Assembly: GCA_035315685.1 (NCBI GenBank)
Contig: DATFXR010000761.1
Coordinates: 1-9,597 of the forward strand
Direction: 5' to 3'
From: QHWK01 sp035315685
GTDB taxonomy: Bacteria; Acidobacteriota; Vicinamibacteria; Vicinamibacterales; CAVVIG01
DNA: 9,597 nucleotides
The first letter of the stretch is position 1; the number at the start of each line of letters is the position of its first letter. A program made the translations under genes and the position numbers. Positions 1 to 5,913 of the stretch are shown here, one piece after another. Under the pieces are notes generated by a model. The model saw nothing but the letters and a program-made list of their open reading frames with translations, had not been told where the DNA came from and ran no database searches.

Positions 1-36
1 CCCTGCCGCGCCGGTTGCGCCTGTAAGAAGTTTCAT
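1..36 (-). CDS. NAD(P)-binding SDR/NmrA-like protein, N-terminal fragment
   Basis: Only the first 12 codons are inside the window; the gene runs off the left edge. The peptide MKLLTGATGAAG contains a glycine-rich GxxGxxG turn directly after a first beta strand. This is how atypical short-chain dehydrogenases, NAD-dependent epimerases and NmrA-like proteins begin, where the turn binds the dinucleotide phosphate. The ATG at 36 has a GAGG ribosome-binding site at 45-48, eight bases upstream. The ATG at 42-44 meets a stop after two codons, so it is not the start. Substrate and exact family cannot be told from 12 residues. The gene is transcribed away from the esterase gene, so the two probably have separate promoters in the spacer. 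Confidence 0.6.
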   Translation of the reverse strand, partial: MKLLTGATGAAG

Positions 37-210
37 CGTCGCATCCTCGGGCCTTGCCCAATGAGTGGTTCGGAAATGGTCGGCATTGACCGCTCATAGG
101 TAAGGACCGGGACGGCGGAGGAAATTCATCGGTGTCCGACGACATTCTTCGTCGTCGCCTGGCTTTGAGCCTTTTGGGGCTGCGTCGCGCCCCGAGTGGA
201 CCTCATCAGG

Positions 211-405
211 CTAGGCGAGAACGCGCTCGACCCCTTCCTCTAGCTCGAGACAGCGTCGAGCAAGCCCGCAACACTCTGAAGAATGCAGAACCTCGGATCC
301 AGTGAGCTGACTGAGAACCAAACGAAACCAGTAATGCTCGTGTTCTGCGTCCACTATATGAGCAAGCGCTCGCCGAAGCCCGCGCTTTTCACGATCTGCA
401 CACAT
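211..405 (-). CDS. Possible small ORF, 64 aa, unknown
   Basis: This open frame runs from ATG (405) to TAG (211) and would encode a 64-residue acidic/basic mixed peptide with a hydrophobic centre (HYWFRLVLSQL) and four cysteines (Cys2, Cys45, Cys46, Cys52). No family is recognised. No clear ribosome-binding site precedes it, and the same frame stays open through the esterase gene as an antisense shadow, which lowers its value as evidence. It lies upstream of, and in the same direction as, the SDR-like gene. It may equally be non-coding spacer. Confidence 0.18.
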   Translation of the reverse strand: MCADREKRGLRRALAHIVDAEHEHYWFRLVLSQLTGSEVLHSSECCGLARRCLELEEGVERVLA

Positions 406-427
406 AGGATCGTGCCGACGCGCGTCG

Positions 428-433
428 TATAAT
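428..433 (+). promoter_or_regulatory. Candidate -10 box for the esterase gene
   Basis: A perfect TATAAT hexamer stands in an otherwise GC-rich stretch. At the matching -35 distance (405-410, TAGGAT) the fit to TTGACA is poor. A start site near 440 would leave a leader of about 44 bases before the ATG at 484, which contains the ribosome-binding site at 473-478. It would also place the alternative ATG at 442 almost on the transcript end, which favours the 484 start. Confidence 0.4.
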
Positions 434-483
434 CTCGCCGCATGACCGGGCGCAGCACGTCGGCTGGCGGTCAGGAGAGTCAG

Positions 484-1611
484 ATGACACGAACGGGCCT
501 CACCATTGCGATAGGCCTGGCGGGTGCAGCGGCGTTGCTGGCTCAGAATCCACAACCTGCGAACCCGTCGCCAGGACCGCCGGTACGCGACCCGCTCGCA
601 CCGGGATACGTGAAGGCTACCGAGCTGCCGGACGGCACCGTCCCGCCCGTCAGCGCCAACGGCAACTTCATCATCGGCGCCACGCATCCGCCCTCGCCCG
701 ACATGACCGCGAAGGACGGCGTACCGAAGGGGACGGTTCACACGTTTACGATGAGCTCGGCCGACAGCAAGCTCTATCCGGGCATCGCTCGCGAGCGAGG
801 TACGCGCGGAGAACAGGACGCGACCGATCCGGCCAAGCTGGTTGTCGCGACCAGCCATCCAGCGCCCTACTCGCGTCAGGTCGCCGTATACGTGCCGAGT
901 CAGTACACGCCGGGCACGATCGCGCCGCTCATCGTCGGCGCCGACGGCCCCGATCCTTTGCTGTTTACGGCGCTCGACAACCTGATCGCGCAGAAGCGCG
1001 TGCCGGCACTGATTGCTGTATCGATCGCCAACGGCAGCGGAGACGCGCAGGGCAGCGAACGCGGTCTCGAGTACGACACGATGTCCGGAAAGTACGCCGA
1101 GTTCGTGGAAACGGAAGTGTTGCCACTCGTCGAAAAGCAGTACGGCGTCAAATTGACGAGGAATCCGGATTCGCGCGCGACGATGGGTTGCAGCTCGGGT
1201 GCGGCGGCGGCGCTGAGCATGGCATGGTACCGAAACGATCTGTACCATCGCGTGCTGTCGTACTCAGGGACGTTCGTCAACCAGCAGTGGCCGTACAACC
1301 CTGAGACTCCAGGCGGCGCATGGGAGTATCACCGCACGCTCATTCCGAACAGTTCCGCGAAGCCCATCCGCATTTGGATGCACGTGAGCGATCGCGACCT
1401 CCTGCTGACCCTCCGCACCGACGGCATGCACGATTGGGTGCTGGCGAACGAGAACACGGCGAAGGTGCTCGCCGCTAAGAACTACGCGTACCAGTTCGTG
1501 TTTGCTCGCAACGCCGGCCACTGCGACCGCGCGGTCAAGATGCAGACGCTGCCGGAGGCACTCGAATGGGTCTGGCAGGGCCACGCTGTCGACTCGAATT
1601 TGACGCGTTAG
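484..1611 (+). CDS. Secreted esterase, enterochelin-esterase-like alpha/beta hydrolase
   Basis: The protein has 375 residues: a signal peptide (about 1-20, hydrophobic GLTIAIGLAGAAALLA), a proline-rich linker, an N-terminal beta-sandwich-like part, and an alpha/beta-hydrolase domain from about residue 130. Seen in the sequence: the strand motif YSRQVAVYVPSQY (129-141), the nucleophile elbow GCSSG with Ser237, a candidate catalytic Asp in VSDRDLL (303 or 305), and His346 in NAGHCDRA. The part from YSGTFVNQQWPYNPETPGGAWE onward is typical of the enterochelin esterase (Fes/IroE) superfamily members common in Acidobacteria and Planctomycetes. Actual substrates there are mostly unknown ester bonds rather than siderophores, and no siderophore genes are nearby. 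An ATG at 442 also opens the frame, but 484 is preferred: AGGAGA lies at 473-478 and the signal peptide begins directly there. The product is predicted periplasmic or secreted. Confidence 0.88.
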   Translation: MTRTGLTIAIGLAGAAALLAQNPQPANPSPGPPVRDPLAPGYVKATELPDGTVPPVSANGNFIIGATHPPSPDMTAKDGVPKGTVHTFTMSSADSKLYPGIARERGTRGEQDATDPAKLVVATSHPAPYSRQVAVYVPSQYTPGTIAPLIVGADGPDPLLFTALDNLIAQKRVPALIAVSIANGSGDAQGSERGLEYDTMSGKYAEFVETEVLPLVEKQYGVKLTRNPDSRATMGCSSGAAAALSMAWYRNDLYHRVLSYSGTFVNQQWPYNPETPGGAWEYHRTLIPNSSAKPIRIWMHVSDRDLLLTLRTDGMHDWVLANENTAKVLAAKNYAYQFVFARNAGHCDRAVKMQTLPEALEWVWQGHAVDSNLTR

Positions 1612-1657
1612 TGACCGGGCACAATATCGCCTGCAAGACGCGACGCGCGGGAGAGAG

Positions 1658-1864
1658 TCAGAGGGCGGCGAACAGTTCGCTCCGGCCCTGTCGGAGTCCG
1701 TCGAGCCAGCGCAACCAGACGATCAGGCGGTTCCAATTGACGCTCGTCAGGTTCCACCACTTATCCAATTCTCGCGCGCTGCGGAGCCTGCCCGGCCGCG
1801 GCCCGCTGTCGTAATTGCAAGGTATGTCTCCGGCGGCAATCGCTCCTCGCACGGCGCTCAACAC
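1658..1864 (-). CDS. Possible small ORF or gene remnant, 68 aa
   Basis: The C-terminal half is protein-like: a tryptophan-rich amphipathic stretch (DKWWNLTSVNWNRLIVWLRW, about residues 34-53) ending in SELFAAL and a TGA. Third codon positions in this half are mostly G or C, as in the certain genes, while the competing plus-strand frame reads as an Arg/Ser-rich shadow. The N-terminal half is less convincing and no ribosome-binding site is seen. No family is recognised. It may be a decayed fragment of a larger gene, a small protein, or chance. Confidence 0.25.
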   Translation of the reverse strand: MLSAVRGAIAAGDIPCNYDSGPRPGRLRSARELDKWWNLTSVNWNRLIVWLRWLDGLRQGRSELFAAL

Positions 1865-1991
1865 GCAACAGATTCTCGAGAGCGTGGTTCATATCGCCCG
1901 CCTGCGTCGCGTGAACACACGCGCGGTGCTCGTCGATCTGCTGCGCGCGCGTCAACCGATCGCCTATCCGGCGTTCACGCCGCCGCCGTAA
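1824..1991 (+). CDS. Possible small hypothetical protein, 55 aa
   Basis: The ORF runs from ATG (1824) to TAA (1989-1991) and encodes a basic 55-residue peptide. It has a predicted helical part with the order TQQILESVVHIARLRRVNTR (about 14-33) followed by AVLVDLLRARQPIAY and a proline-rich end FTPPP. Codon third positions are largely G or C. The AAGG at 1819-1822 sits almost against the ATG, so translation initiation is doubtful. It is in the same frame as the serine-hydrolase gene, 60 bases upstream and ended by its own stop, so it might be a leader cistron. No family is recognised. Confidence 0.3.
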   Translation: MSPAAIAPRTALNTQQILESVVHIARLRRVNTRAVLVDLLRARQPIAYPAFTPPP

Positions 1992-2051
1992 ACTCATCGG
2001 GCGAAAACATTTGCCGCCAAATATCCCCGGAACGTAACGAAGCATTCTCAC

Positions 2052-3509
2052 GTGTTCAAACCTTTGTTGCTGATTGTCGTGATGGTCGCGATTGCGGCGT
2101 GCCGACAGCCTCCTGTCACCGAGATTTCGAGAATCCAGCATGTCGAAATCGGTCTCCTGCCTGCCATTCGCGTTCGTGGCTCGACAGTTCCGTCACCGAT
2201 GAAGCTGGTCGACCGCATGGCGTACTACCACGTGCCGGGAGTGGGCATCGCGGTCATCAACAACGGGGCGGTTGAATGGGCCAGGGGCTATGGGGTTGCC
2301 GCCGCGCGCGGGACGAGACCGGTCACCACCGAGACGCTGTTCCAGGCGGCGTCGATCAGCAAGCCGCTCACCGCGACGGCGGCGTTGGCGCTCGTGCAGG
2401 ACGGCCGGTTGAGTCTGGATGAAGACGTCAACCTGAAACTGAAATCCTGGCGCGTTCCCGACAACACCTTTACAGCTCGCCACAGGGTCACGCTGCGAGC
2501 GCTGCTCGCTCACAACGCAGGATTCAACGTCGAAGATGTCGGAAGCTATGCGGCTGGGGAACCGTTGCCGACGCTCGTACAGGCGCTCGACGGCAAACCA
2601 CCCGCGCACTCGTCGCCGATTCGGGTGGAGGCGGAACCGGGAAAGGAATTTCGGTACTCAGGCGGCGGATTCAGCGTGATTCAGCAGTTGTTGATTGACG
2701 TGACTGGAAAACCGTTCCCCGACCTGATGCAGGACCTCGTTCTCGGCAGTCTCGGCATGACGTCGAGCACGTTTCGTCAGCCACTTCCGGCGGAACGCAA
2801 CGCGGCTGCCGCGACAGGCCATGACGTCAATGGTGAACCGCTTCCAGGCCGATGGCACATTTTCCCACAGGCGGCGGCCGCCGGGTTGTGGACCACGCCT
2901 TCTGATCTCGCGCGATTCGCCATCGAGATGCAGCGATCCTTCAAGGGCGAGTCACAAGCCGTCCTGTCGATGGCGATGACGAAAGAGATGATGACGCCAA
3001 GGCTTGGCGGCTACGGATTCGGCTGGTGGGTCGGAGGCACGGCAACACGCGCGAGCTTCAGTCACCCGGGGAAGAACGAAGGATTCCTCTGCATGCTGTT
3101 CGCCTATCTCGACAGGGGGCAGGGCGCGGTCGTCATGACGAACGGTGACGGCGGCAACGCGCTGTTCAACGAAATCCTCCGTGCGATCTCGCATGAGTAC
3201 GGCTGGCCGGACTATCAACAGCGCGAGAAAGCGACAGTCGCTGGCAATCCAGCGGCTTACCCCTCGTATGCCGGCGAATACGAGGTGAGCGGGATCCGCC
3301 TGACGATCAGCCAGAGGGGACAGGAATTGTTTGTCCAGGCACCACCGACATGGCCGCAGCCTCTCAAGTTGTATCCAGCTGGCGACGATCGCTTCTTCCT
3401 CGTTGACGAGGATGTGGATCTGTCGTTCGCGAAGGACACTCAGGGACGCGTCGTCGAGATGCGCGCTATGGCGGGAGGGCAGAACGGCGTCGCGAAAAAG
3501 GTGAGGTGA
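2052..3509 (+). CDS. Beta-lactamase-family (S12) serine hydrolase, lipoprotein
   Basis: The protein has 485 residues. It opens with a hydrophobic signal and a lipobox-like IAAC (Cys17), so it is probably lipid-anchored on the periplasmic side. The family fold (class C beta-lactamase, PBP4*/esterase EstB type) is shown by SISK (Ser101 nucleophile, Lys104), by YSGGGF (Tyr202, the YxN position but with Gly in place of Asn), and by HPG (338-340) in the context SHPGKNEGF. LLAHNAGF (151-158) and GYGFGWWVG (320-328) are further family marks. Residues from about 405 form the small C-terminal beta domain with YAGEYE often found in this family. The start is GTG at 2052; the frame is closed by the TAA at 1989-1991 and no other start precedes it. 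The only upstream aid is a weak GAAG at 2039-2042. The natural substrate (peptide, ester or lactam) is unknown, and the motif set does not show antibiotic resistance. Confidence 0.88.
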   Translation: MFKPLLLIVVMVAIAACRQPPVTEISRIQHVEIGLLPAIRVRGSTVPSPMKLVDRMAYYHVPGVGIAVINNGAVEWARGYGVAAARGTRPVTTETLFQAASISKPLTATAALALVQDGRLSLDEDVNLKLKSWRVPDNTFTARHRVTLRALLAHNAGFNVEDVGSYAAGEPLPTLVQALDGKPPAHSSPIRVEAEPGKEFRYSGGGFSVIQQLLIDVTGKPFPDLMQDLVLGSLGMTSSTFRQPLPAERNAAAATGHDVNGEPLPGRWHIFPQAAAAGLWTTPSDLARFAIEMQRSFKGESQAVLSMAMTKEMMTPRLGGYGFGWWVGGTATRASFSHPGKNEGFLCMLFAYLDRGQGAVVMTNGDGGNALFNEILRAISHEYGWPDYQQREKATVAGNPAAYPSYAGEYEVSGIRLTISQRGQELFVQAPPTWPQPLKLYPAGDDRFFLVDEDVDLSFAKDTQGRVVEMRAMAGGQNGVAKKVR

Positions 3510-3691
3510 TGCGGGACCTTTTCGATCCACGCTTGAGCGGGCGCGTAACTGGTCGAGTTGGTGCAAAGGGTGGCGAGCCGATTCCAATTCGCACCCGTCT
3601 GGTCCACCAATCGTCTGATTTACTGACAGCTGGTCAGCACATCGATCGGAACCGGTGGTGGCCGATGCGCCGGCGACTCAGCCGACGAGCG
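3510..3691. other. Convergent spacer between serine hydrolase and redoxin genes
   Basis: Two genes converge on this 182-base stretch, so transcription from both sides should end here. It holds one fair hairpin (3568-3596, listed separately) and no other clear structure. Reading frames that cross it, such as a long plus-strand one from 3506, are antisense shadows of the redoxin and beta-barrel genes. Confidence 0.4.
3568..3596. terminator. Weak candidate bidirectional terminator hairpin
   Basis: GGGTG-G-CGA at 3568-3576 can pair with TCG-CACCC at 3589-3596, with one bulged G and a loop of about 12 bases. It lies between converging genes, where a terminator is expected. No T-run follows on either strand, so an intrinsic terminator is not proven. 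Confidence 0.25.
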
Positions 3692-4240
3692 TCACTCGTT
3701 ACTCTGCAGAACGCGGCGGACCGCTGCGTCGAGTTCCTCGCCGGGCATTCGTCCCGCGTGGTCCAGGCGGATGATGCCCTGTCGATCGATCAGGATGTAG
3801 GTCGGAATCGAATCGATGCCGTAGGCCTCGTAGTTCGCGTCGCTGACCGGGACCGGCTCGTCGCGGAGAAACCTGTACTCGTTGTCGCGCACGTCGAGGA
3901 GATAACGCAGCTCGCGCTGCGGCGCCGCGGGACGGCCGCCGCCAACGATGCCGTACAGGCGCGTCGGCGCGACGATCGTCAGTCCCTGCGGCTTGTACTT
4001 CGCAACGAGCGCCGCGACCGACGGGCTGTCCGCTTTACAGTCGATGCACCAGTGCGCCCAGAAGAACAGCAGCACGACCTTGCCGGTGATGTCAGCGGTC
4101 GACGGCGTGCGACGGCCCAGGTGCAGCCCTCCGTCGAGGCGCGGCGCCGGCCTGCCTTCAAGGCTCCGTCGAGCCGCGCCGGCGCGCGTGGCGCCGCAGA
4201 GCGCGATGACGAGCGCCACGGCCATGCACAACCGGCTCAT
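3692..4240 (-). CDS. TlpA-like thioredoxin-fold protein, exported
   Basis: The protein has 182 residues. A hydrophobic signal (CMAVALVIALCGATRAGA, about 5-22) is followed by a thioredoxin fold of the AhpC/TSA-TlpA type. The active site WCIDC gives redox cysteines 65 and 68 at the end of strand VVLLFFWAHWC. The cis-proline motif is SIPTYILID (Pro146). The loop with LYGIVGGGRPAAPQRELRYL between strand and helix is typical of a TlpA/redoxin subgroup of Acidobacteria. It probably performs thiol-disulfide exchange in the periplasm; its partner is unknown and no DsbD or cytochrome maturation gene is near. The start at 4240 is chosen because it opens the signal peptide and sits four bases after the beta-barrel stop. 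A longer frame to 4294 would overlap that gene by 50 bases. It is likely translationally coupled to the beta-barrel gene. Confidence 0.85.
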   Translation of the reverse strand: MSRLCMAVALVIALCGATRAGAARRSLEGRPAPRLDGGLHLGRRTPSTADITGKVVLLFFWAHWCIDCKADSPSVAALVAKYKPQGLTIVAPTRLYGIVGGGRPAAPQRELRYLLDVRDNEYRFLRDEPVPVSDANYEAYGIDSIPTYILIDRQGIIRLDHAGRMPGEELDAAVRRVLQSNE

Positions 4241-4244
4241 CGAT

Positions 4245-5144
4245 CTACTTCGTCCCTTTCTCGCACACGCATCGGACGAGCGCGTTCTCGGCAATCGCGC
4301 GGTCGCGCGGGCGGCGCGTCGAGAAGGTCCAGCTGGCGCCGATGGTCACGCCGTACTCGACGGCGTGGCCGTTCCGCTGCGCGACGGCGTGAATCAGCGA
4401 TCCGAACAGATCGACGTTCTCGGTGACGGCATACGACGCGCCGCCGCCGAGATTCAGGAAATTCACCCGGTCGATCTGATCGTGGTGCGAGAACAACACC
4501 GGTCCGAGGTCGACCCGCGAATTCAACGTGAGATCGATGCCGCCGTGGGTGACCTGCGCCGTGTTGATCGACATCAACCGCAGCTTCGGCGTCAGGAAGT
4601 AGCCGATTTCGAGCCCGGCCATCGATCGATTGTGAGAGATGTCGAGCACTTCTTCGGTCAATCCGTACGCGTAGCGGCCCTGGACGAACAACCCGGGAAC
4701 GAGCGCGTCGAGCATCTTTGCGGCGGAGACGCCGACTTGCAGTTCCCTCAGATCGCGGCCGGGCGCCGCGTGGGCGAAGTAGGTGTAGTCGTGGCTCGGC
4801 ACGACCGACCCGACGAAGGGCGTCAGGACGACGCCTCGCTTCGTGATGTTGTAGCGCACGTCGAAGCGGAAATCCTGGAACGTGCCGTGATAGCTGCCGT
4901 CGTCGATCGGATTGGTGCCGTAGAGCACCGGCACCGGTCCAGACGTATCGACCAGCGGATGCGGCGTCGCGCCGGTGTACTTCGACAGCACCCACGGGAC
5001 GCCGATGCTGACGGCGAGTTGATCGGTCAGACCGTAGGTGAAGTCGAGGGCCATTGAATCCGATCGGATGTGGCCGCGGTCTAATTGGTGGCGAGATCCT
5101 GCACGATGAGCGAGACGGTGCCTTCGCCCTGTGCCGGCAGCCAC
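4245..5144 (-). CDS. Outer-membrane beta-barrel-like protein (body; 5' end frameshifted)
   Basis: The frame is rich in alternating polar/hydrophobic strands with aromatic belts (FTYGLTDQLAVSIGVPWVLS, FRFDVRYNI, FVQGRYAYGLTEE, VTIGASWTF). It resembles the transporter/MetA-pathway type of outer-membrane barrel that acidobacterial genomes place beside TlpA-like redoxins. The first 21 residues of this frame (from ATG 5144) are Arg/His-rich and do not look real. Sense begins at about QLDRGHIRS (near 5081). The true N-terminus, a signal peptide plus AWLPAQGEGTVSLIVQ, lies in another frame (5248-5081) that stops exactly where this one becomes meaningful. If the frameshift is real, the intact product is lost or translation restarts internally, for example at ATG 5054 without a signal peptide. 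If it is a sequencing error, the gene is about 334 codons from 5248 to 4245. The function may be transport of a small hydrophobic compound, but no substrate is evident. The tail ENALVRCVCEKGTK is unusually cysteine-containing for a barrel. Confidence 0.75.
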   Translation of the reverse strand: MAAGTGRRHRLAHRAGSRHQLDRGHIRSDSMALDFTYGLTDQLAVSIGVPWVLSKYTGATPHPLVDTSGPVPVLYGTNPIDDGSYHGTFQDFRFDVRYNITKRGVVLTPFVGSVVPSHDYTYFAHAAPGRDLRELQVGVSAAKMLDALVPGLFVQGRYAYGLTEEVLDISHNRSMAGLEIGYFLTPKLRLMSINTAQVTHGGIDLTLNSRVDLGPVLFSHHDQIDRVNFLNLGGGASYAVTENVDLFGSLIHAVAQRNGHAVEYGVTIGASWTFSTRRPRDRAIAENALVRCVCEKGTK

Positions 5145-5248
5145 GCCTGCGCGCGCGCCACGCCGGCCGACAGTGCGAGCAGGACGACGCTACGGAGCGC
5201 AAGCGACGTGCAGCGGCCGGCGCGAATGCGAACCATGGCGCAGATCAT
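5081..5248 (-). pseudogene. 5' part of the beta-barrel gene, separated by a frameshift
   Basis: ATG 5248 is preceded by GGGAGGG (5252-5258) and opens a signal peptide with arginines and a hydrophobic core (SLALRSVVLLALSAG), ending in a VARAQA-type signal-peptidase I site. The mature start, WLPAQGEGTVSLIVQDLATN, is typical of the same barrel family whose body continues in the neighbouring frame. The frame ends at a TAG (5081-5083). Restoring the join needs a -1 shift (a gain of 3n+1 bases) within about 5081-5095. The local sequence CCAATTAG is not a slippery heptamer, so programmed frameshifting is unlikely. Compared with what I recall of relatives, roughly ten residues between VQD and RGHIRS also seem missing, which would fit a small deletion. 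An ATG at 5263 is in frame too but lacks a ribosome-binding site. Confidence 0.6.
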
Positions 5249-5251
5249 GAA

Positions 5252-5258
5252 CCCTCCC
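5252..5258 (-). promoter_or_regulatory. Ribosome-binding site deciding the 5248 start
   Basis: A strong GGGAGGG lies three bases before ATG 5248. It is 15 bases from the next ATG (5236) and downstream of ATG 5263, so it singles out 5248 as the start of the beta-barrel gene. Confidence 0.55.
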
Positions 5259-5275
5259 GCCATGCGGCGATTGTG

Positions 5276-5301
5276 GGAAAAGTCCTGGAAAATTCCGGGA
5301 T
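5276..5301 (-). promoter_or_regulatory. Candidate promoter element (copy 1), ECF-like
   Basis: Read on the minus strand, the element begins ATCCCGGAA (5301-5293), continues with TTTTCC and ends TTTTCC. It matches a plus-strand element at 9369-9394 at 21 of 26 positions. GGAA followed by a T-rich spacer resembles the -35 region of many ECF-sigma promoters. A -10 would fall at about 5273-5268 (CACAAT) and a start site near 5262, giving a short leader that still contains the ribosome-binding site at 5252-5258. This would give the beta-barrel and redoxin genes their own promoter inside the run of minus-strand genes. The sigma type is inferred. Confidence 0.4.
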
Positions 5302-5326
5302 GCGCGAAGCAGACGCAGCGGCCCGA

Positions 5327-5863
5327 TCAGTTGTTCGCAGTAGACCGCCGCGCCGCCGCGGCGCGATCCTTCATGACGTCGTCGAGCAGGTTCAGGATTT
5401 TCACGAGCGGCAGCGGCGTCTTCAGCACGTAGCCGCCTTCGTCGATGGTCGCGGCCGTGCCAGTCGCCGGTCCGTCTTCGACGACGGCAACGATCGCGGG
5501 CTGCGTCTGAGACGTCGCGAGCGCCGCGCGCACGGCGCCGGCGTCGGCGCGTTCGGCGAGCACGATATCGCGCTTCGATCGCCCGAACGCATCGGCCAGC
5601 GGCGCGGGCAGCTGAATCGTGTCGACGCGATGTCCCGCCATCTTCAGGGCGTTCGCGAGGGCGGAATCGCGCACGGCCGCAGACTTGACGCTCTTCGGCG
5701 GCAGCACGATCAGAATCGAGGCGGGGTGAATGGCGGCGTAGGCGCGCTGGAACCGGGGACCGCGGCCGACCAGCAGAAACTTGTCACCGCAGGCCGACAG
5801 CGTTCCAGAACCGAGGGCGCCAAGGGTCACGACCGCGGCGAACGCAGCGACGAGCGCCTTCAT
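5327..5863 (-). CDS. Exported lipoprotein-like protein with receiver-like pattern
   Basis: The protein has 178 residues. Its signal peptide ends in a good lipobox LSAC (22-25), so Cys25 may be lipidated. CGDKFLLVGRGPRFQRAYAA follows, a stretch I associate with short hypothetical acidobacterial proteins found next to similar barrel and redoxin genes. The remainder alternates strands and helices: ILIVLP (50-55), helix 64-77, VDTIQL (80-85), DIVLAE (99-104), helix 107-117, AIVAVVED (123-130), YVLKTP (145-150) and a last helix 151-164. The order is that of a CheY-like receiver, with Glu104 where the phospho-accepting Asp would stand, Lys148 near the conserved Lys, and no acidic pair after strand 1. 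This is a pattern argument and not a recognised domain. ATG 5863 follows GGGAG at spacing 8. The gene lies 50 bases after the kinase stop and is probably co-transcribed with it. Confidence 0.78.
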   Translation of the reverse strand: MKALVAAFAAVVTLGALGSGTLSACGDKFLLVGRGPRFQRAYAAIHPASILIVLPPKSVKSAAVRDSALANALKMAGHRVDTIQLPAPLADAFGRSKRDIVLAERADAGAVRAALATSQTQPAIVAVVEDGPATGTAATIDEGGYVLKTPLPLVKILNLLDDVMKDRAAAARRSTANN

Positions 5864-5913
5864 ACGTCAACTCCCGGTTGCGACGGCGACGATACGCTCC
5901 GCTGCCTCGACTG

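Larger units (their letters stand above)
37..483. other. Divergent intergenic region
   Basis: This 447-base spacer separates the leftward SDR-like gene from the rightward esterase gene and must hold the promoters of both. It contains a perfect 7-bp inverted repeat, CGACGAC at 137-143 and GTCGTCG at 151-157, with a 7-base loop and no T-tract, so it is not a standard terminator. A shorter GGGGC/GCCCC repeat follows near 176-193. The only convincing promoter-like string is the TATAAT at 428-433. One minus-strand ORF (211-405) is listed separately as doubtful. Base composition is visibly less GC-rich at 280-410 than in the genes. Confidence 0.5.
1612..2051. other. Intergenic region between two hydrolase genes
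   Basis: These 440 bases hold no recognised gene. Two short ORFs with genome-like codon use, 1658-1864 on the minus strand and 1824-1991 on the plus strand, overlap each other for 41 bases and are listed separately. The end of the spacer (1992-2051) is AT-richer than its surroundings, with AAAACATTTG and CAAATAT at 2004-2024, where the promoter of the serine-hydrolase gene would be expected. No good sigma-70 hexamer pair was found. No hairpin plus T-tract follows the esterase stop. Confidence 0.45.

Noticed and set aside
137..157. Perfect 7-bp inverted repeat as a terminator or operator
   Set aside because: No T-tract, and no gene ends next to it. Function cannot be claimed from one copy.
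2026..2033. CCCGGAAC before the serine-hydrolase gene as a third promoter copy
   Set aside because: A -35 here would put the transcript start after the GTG at 2052, and the T-rich part of the element is missing. Kept only as a remark.
3560..3614. tRNA-like look: ATTCCAATTC loop followed by CACCC and a CCACCA-like end
   Set aside because: No acceptor stem, D arm or anticodon arm can be built upstream, and the T-arm stem does not pair. Better explained as a hairpin in a convergent spacer.
5076..5100. Programmed ribosomal frameshifting joining the two barrel frames
   Set aside because: The local sequence has no slippery X-XXY-YYZ heptamer and no obvious following pseudoknot, and residues seem to be missing as well. 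Mutation or sequence error is likelier.
4237..5202. 321-codon minus-strand frame overlapping the beta-barrel gene
   Set aside because: Very Arg-rich, and a different frame from the barrel, whose translation shows clear family features.
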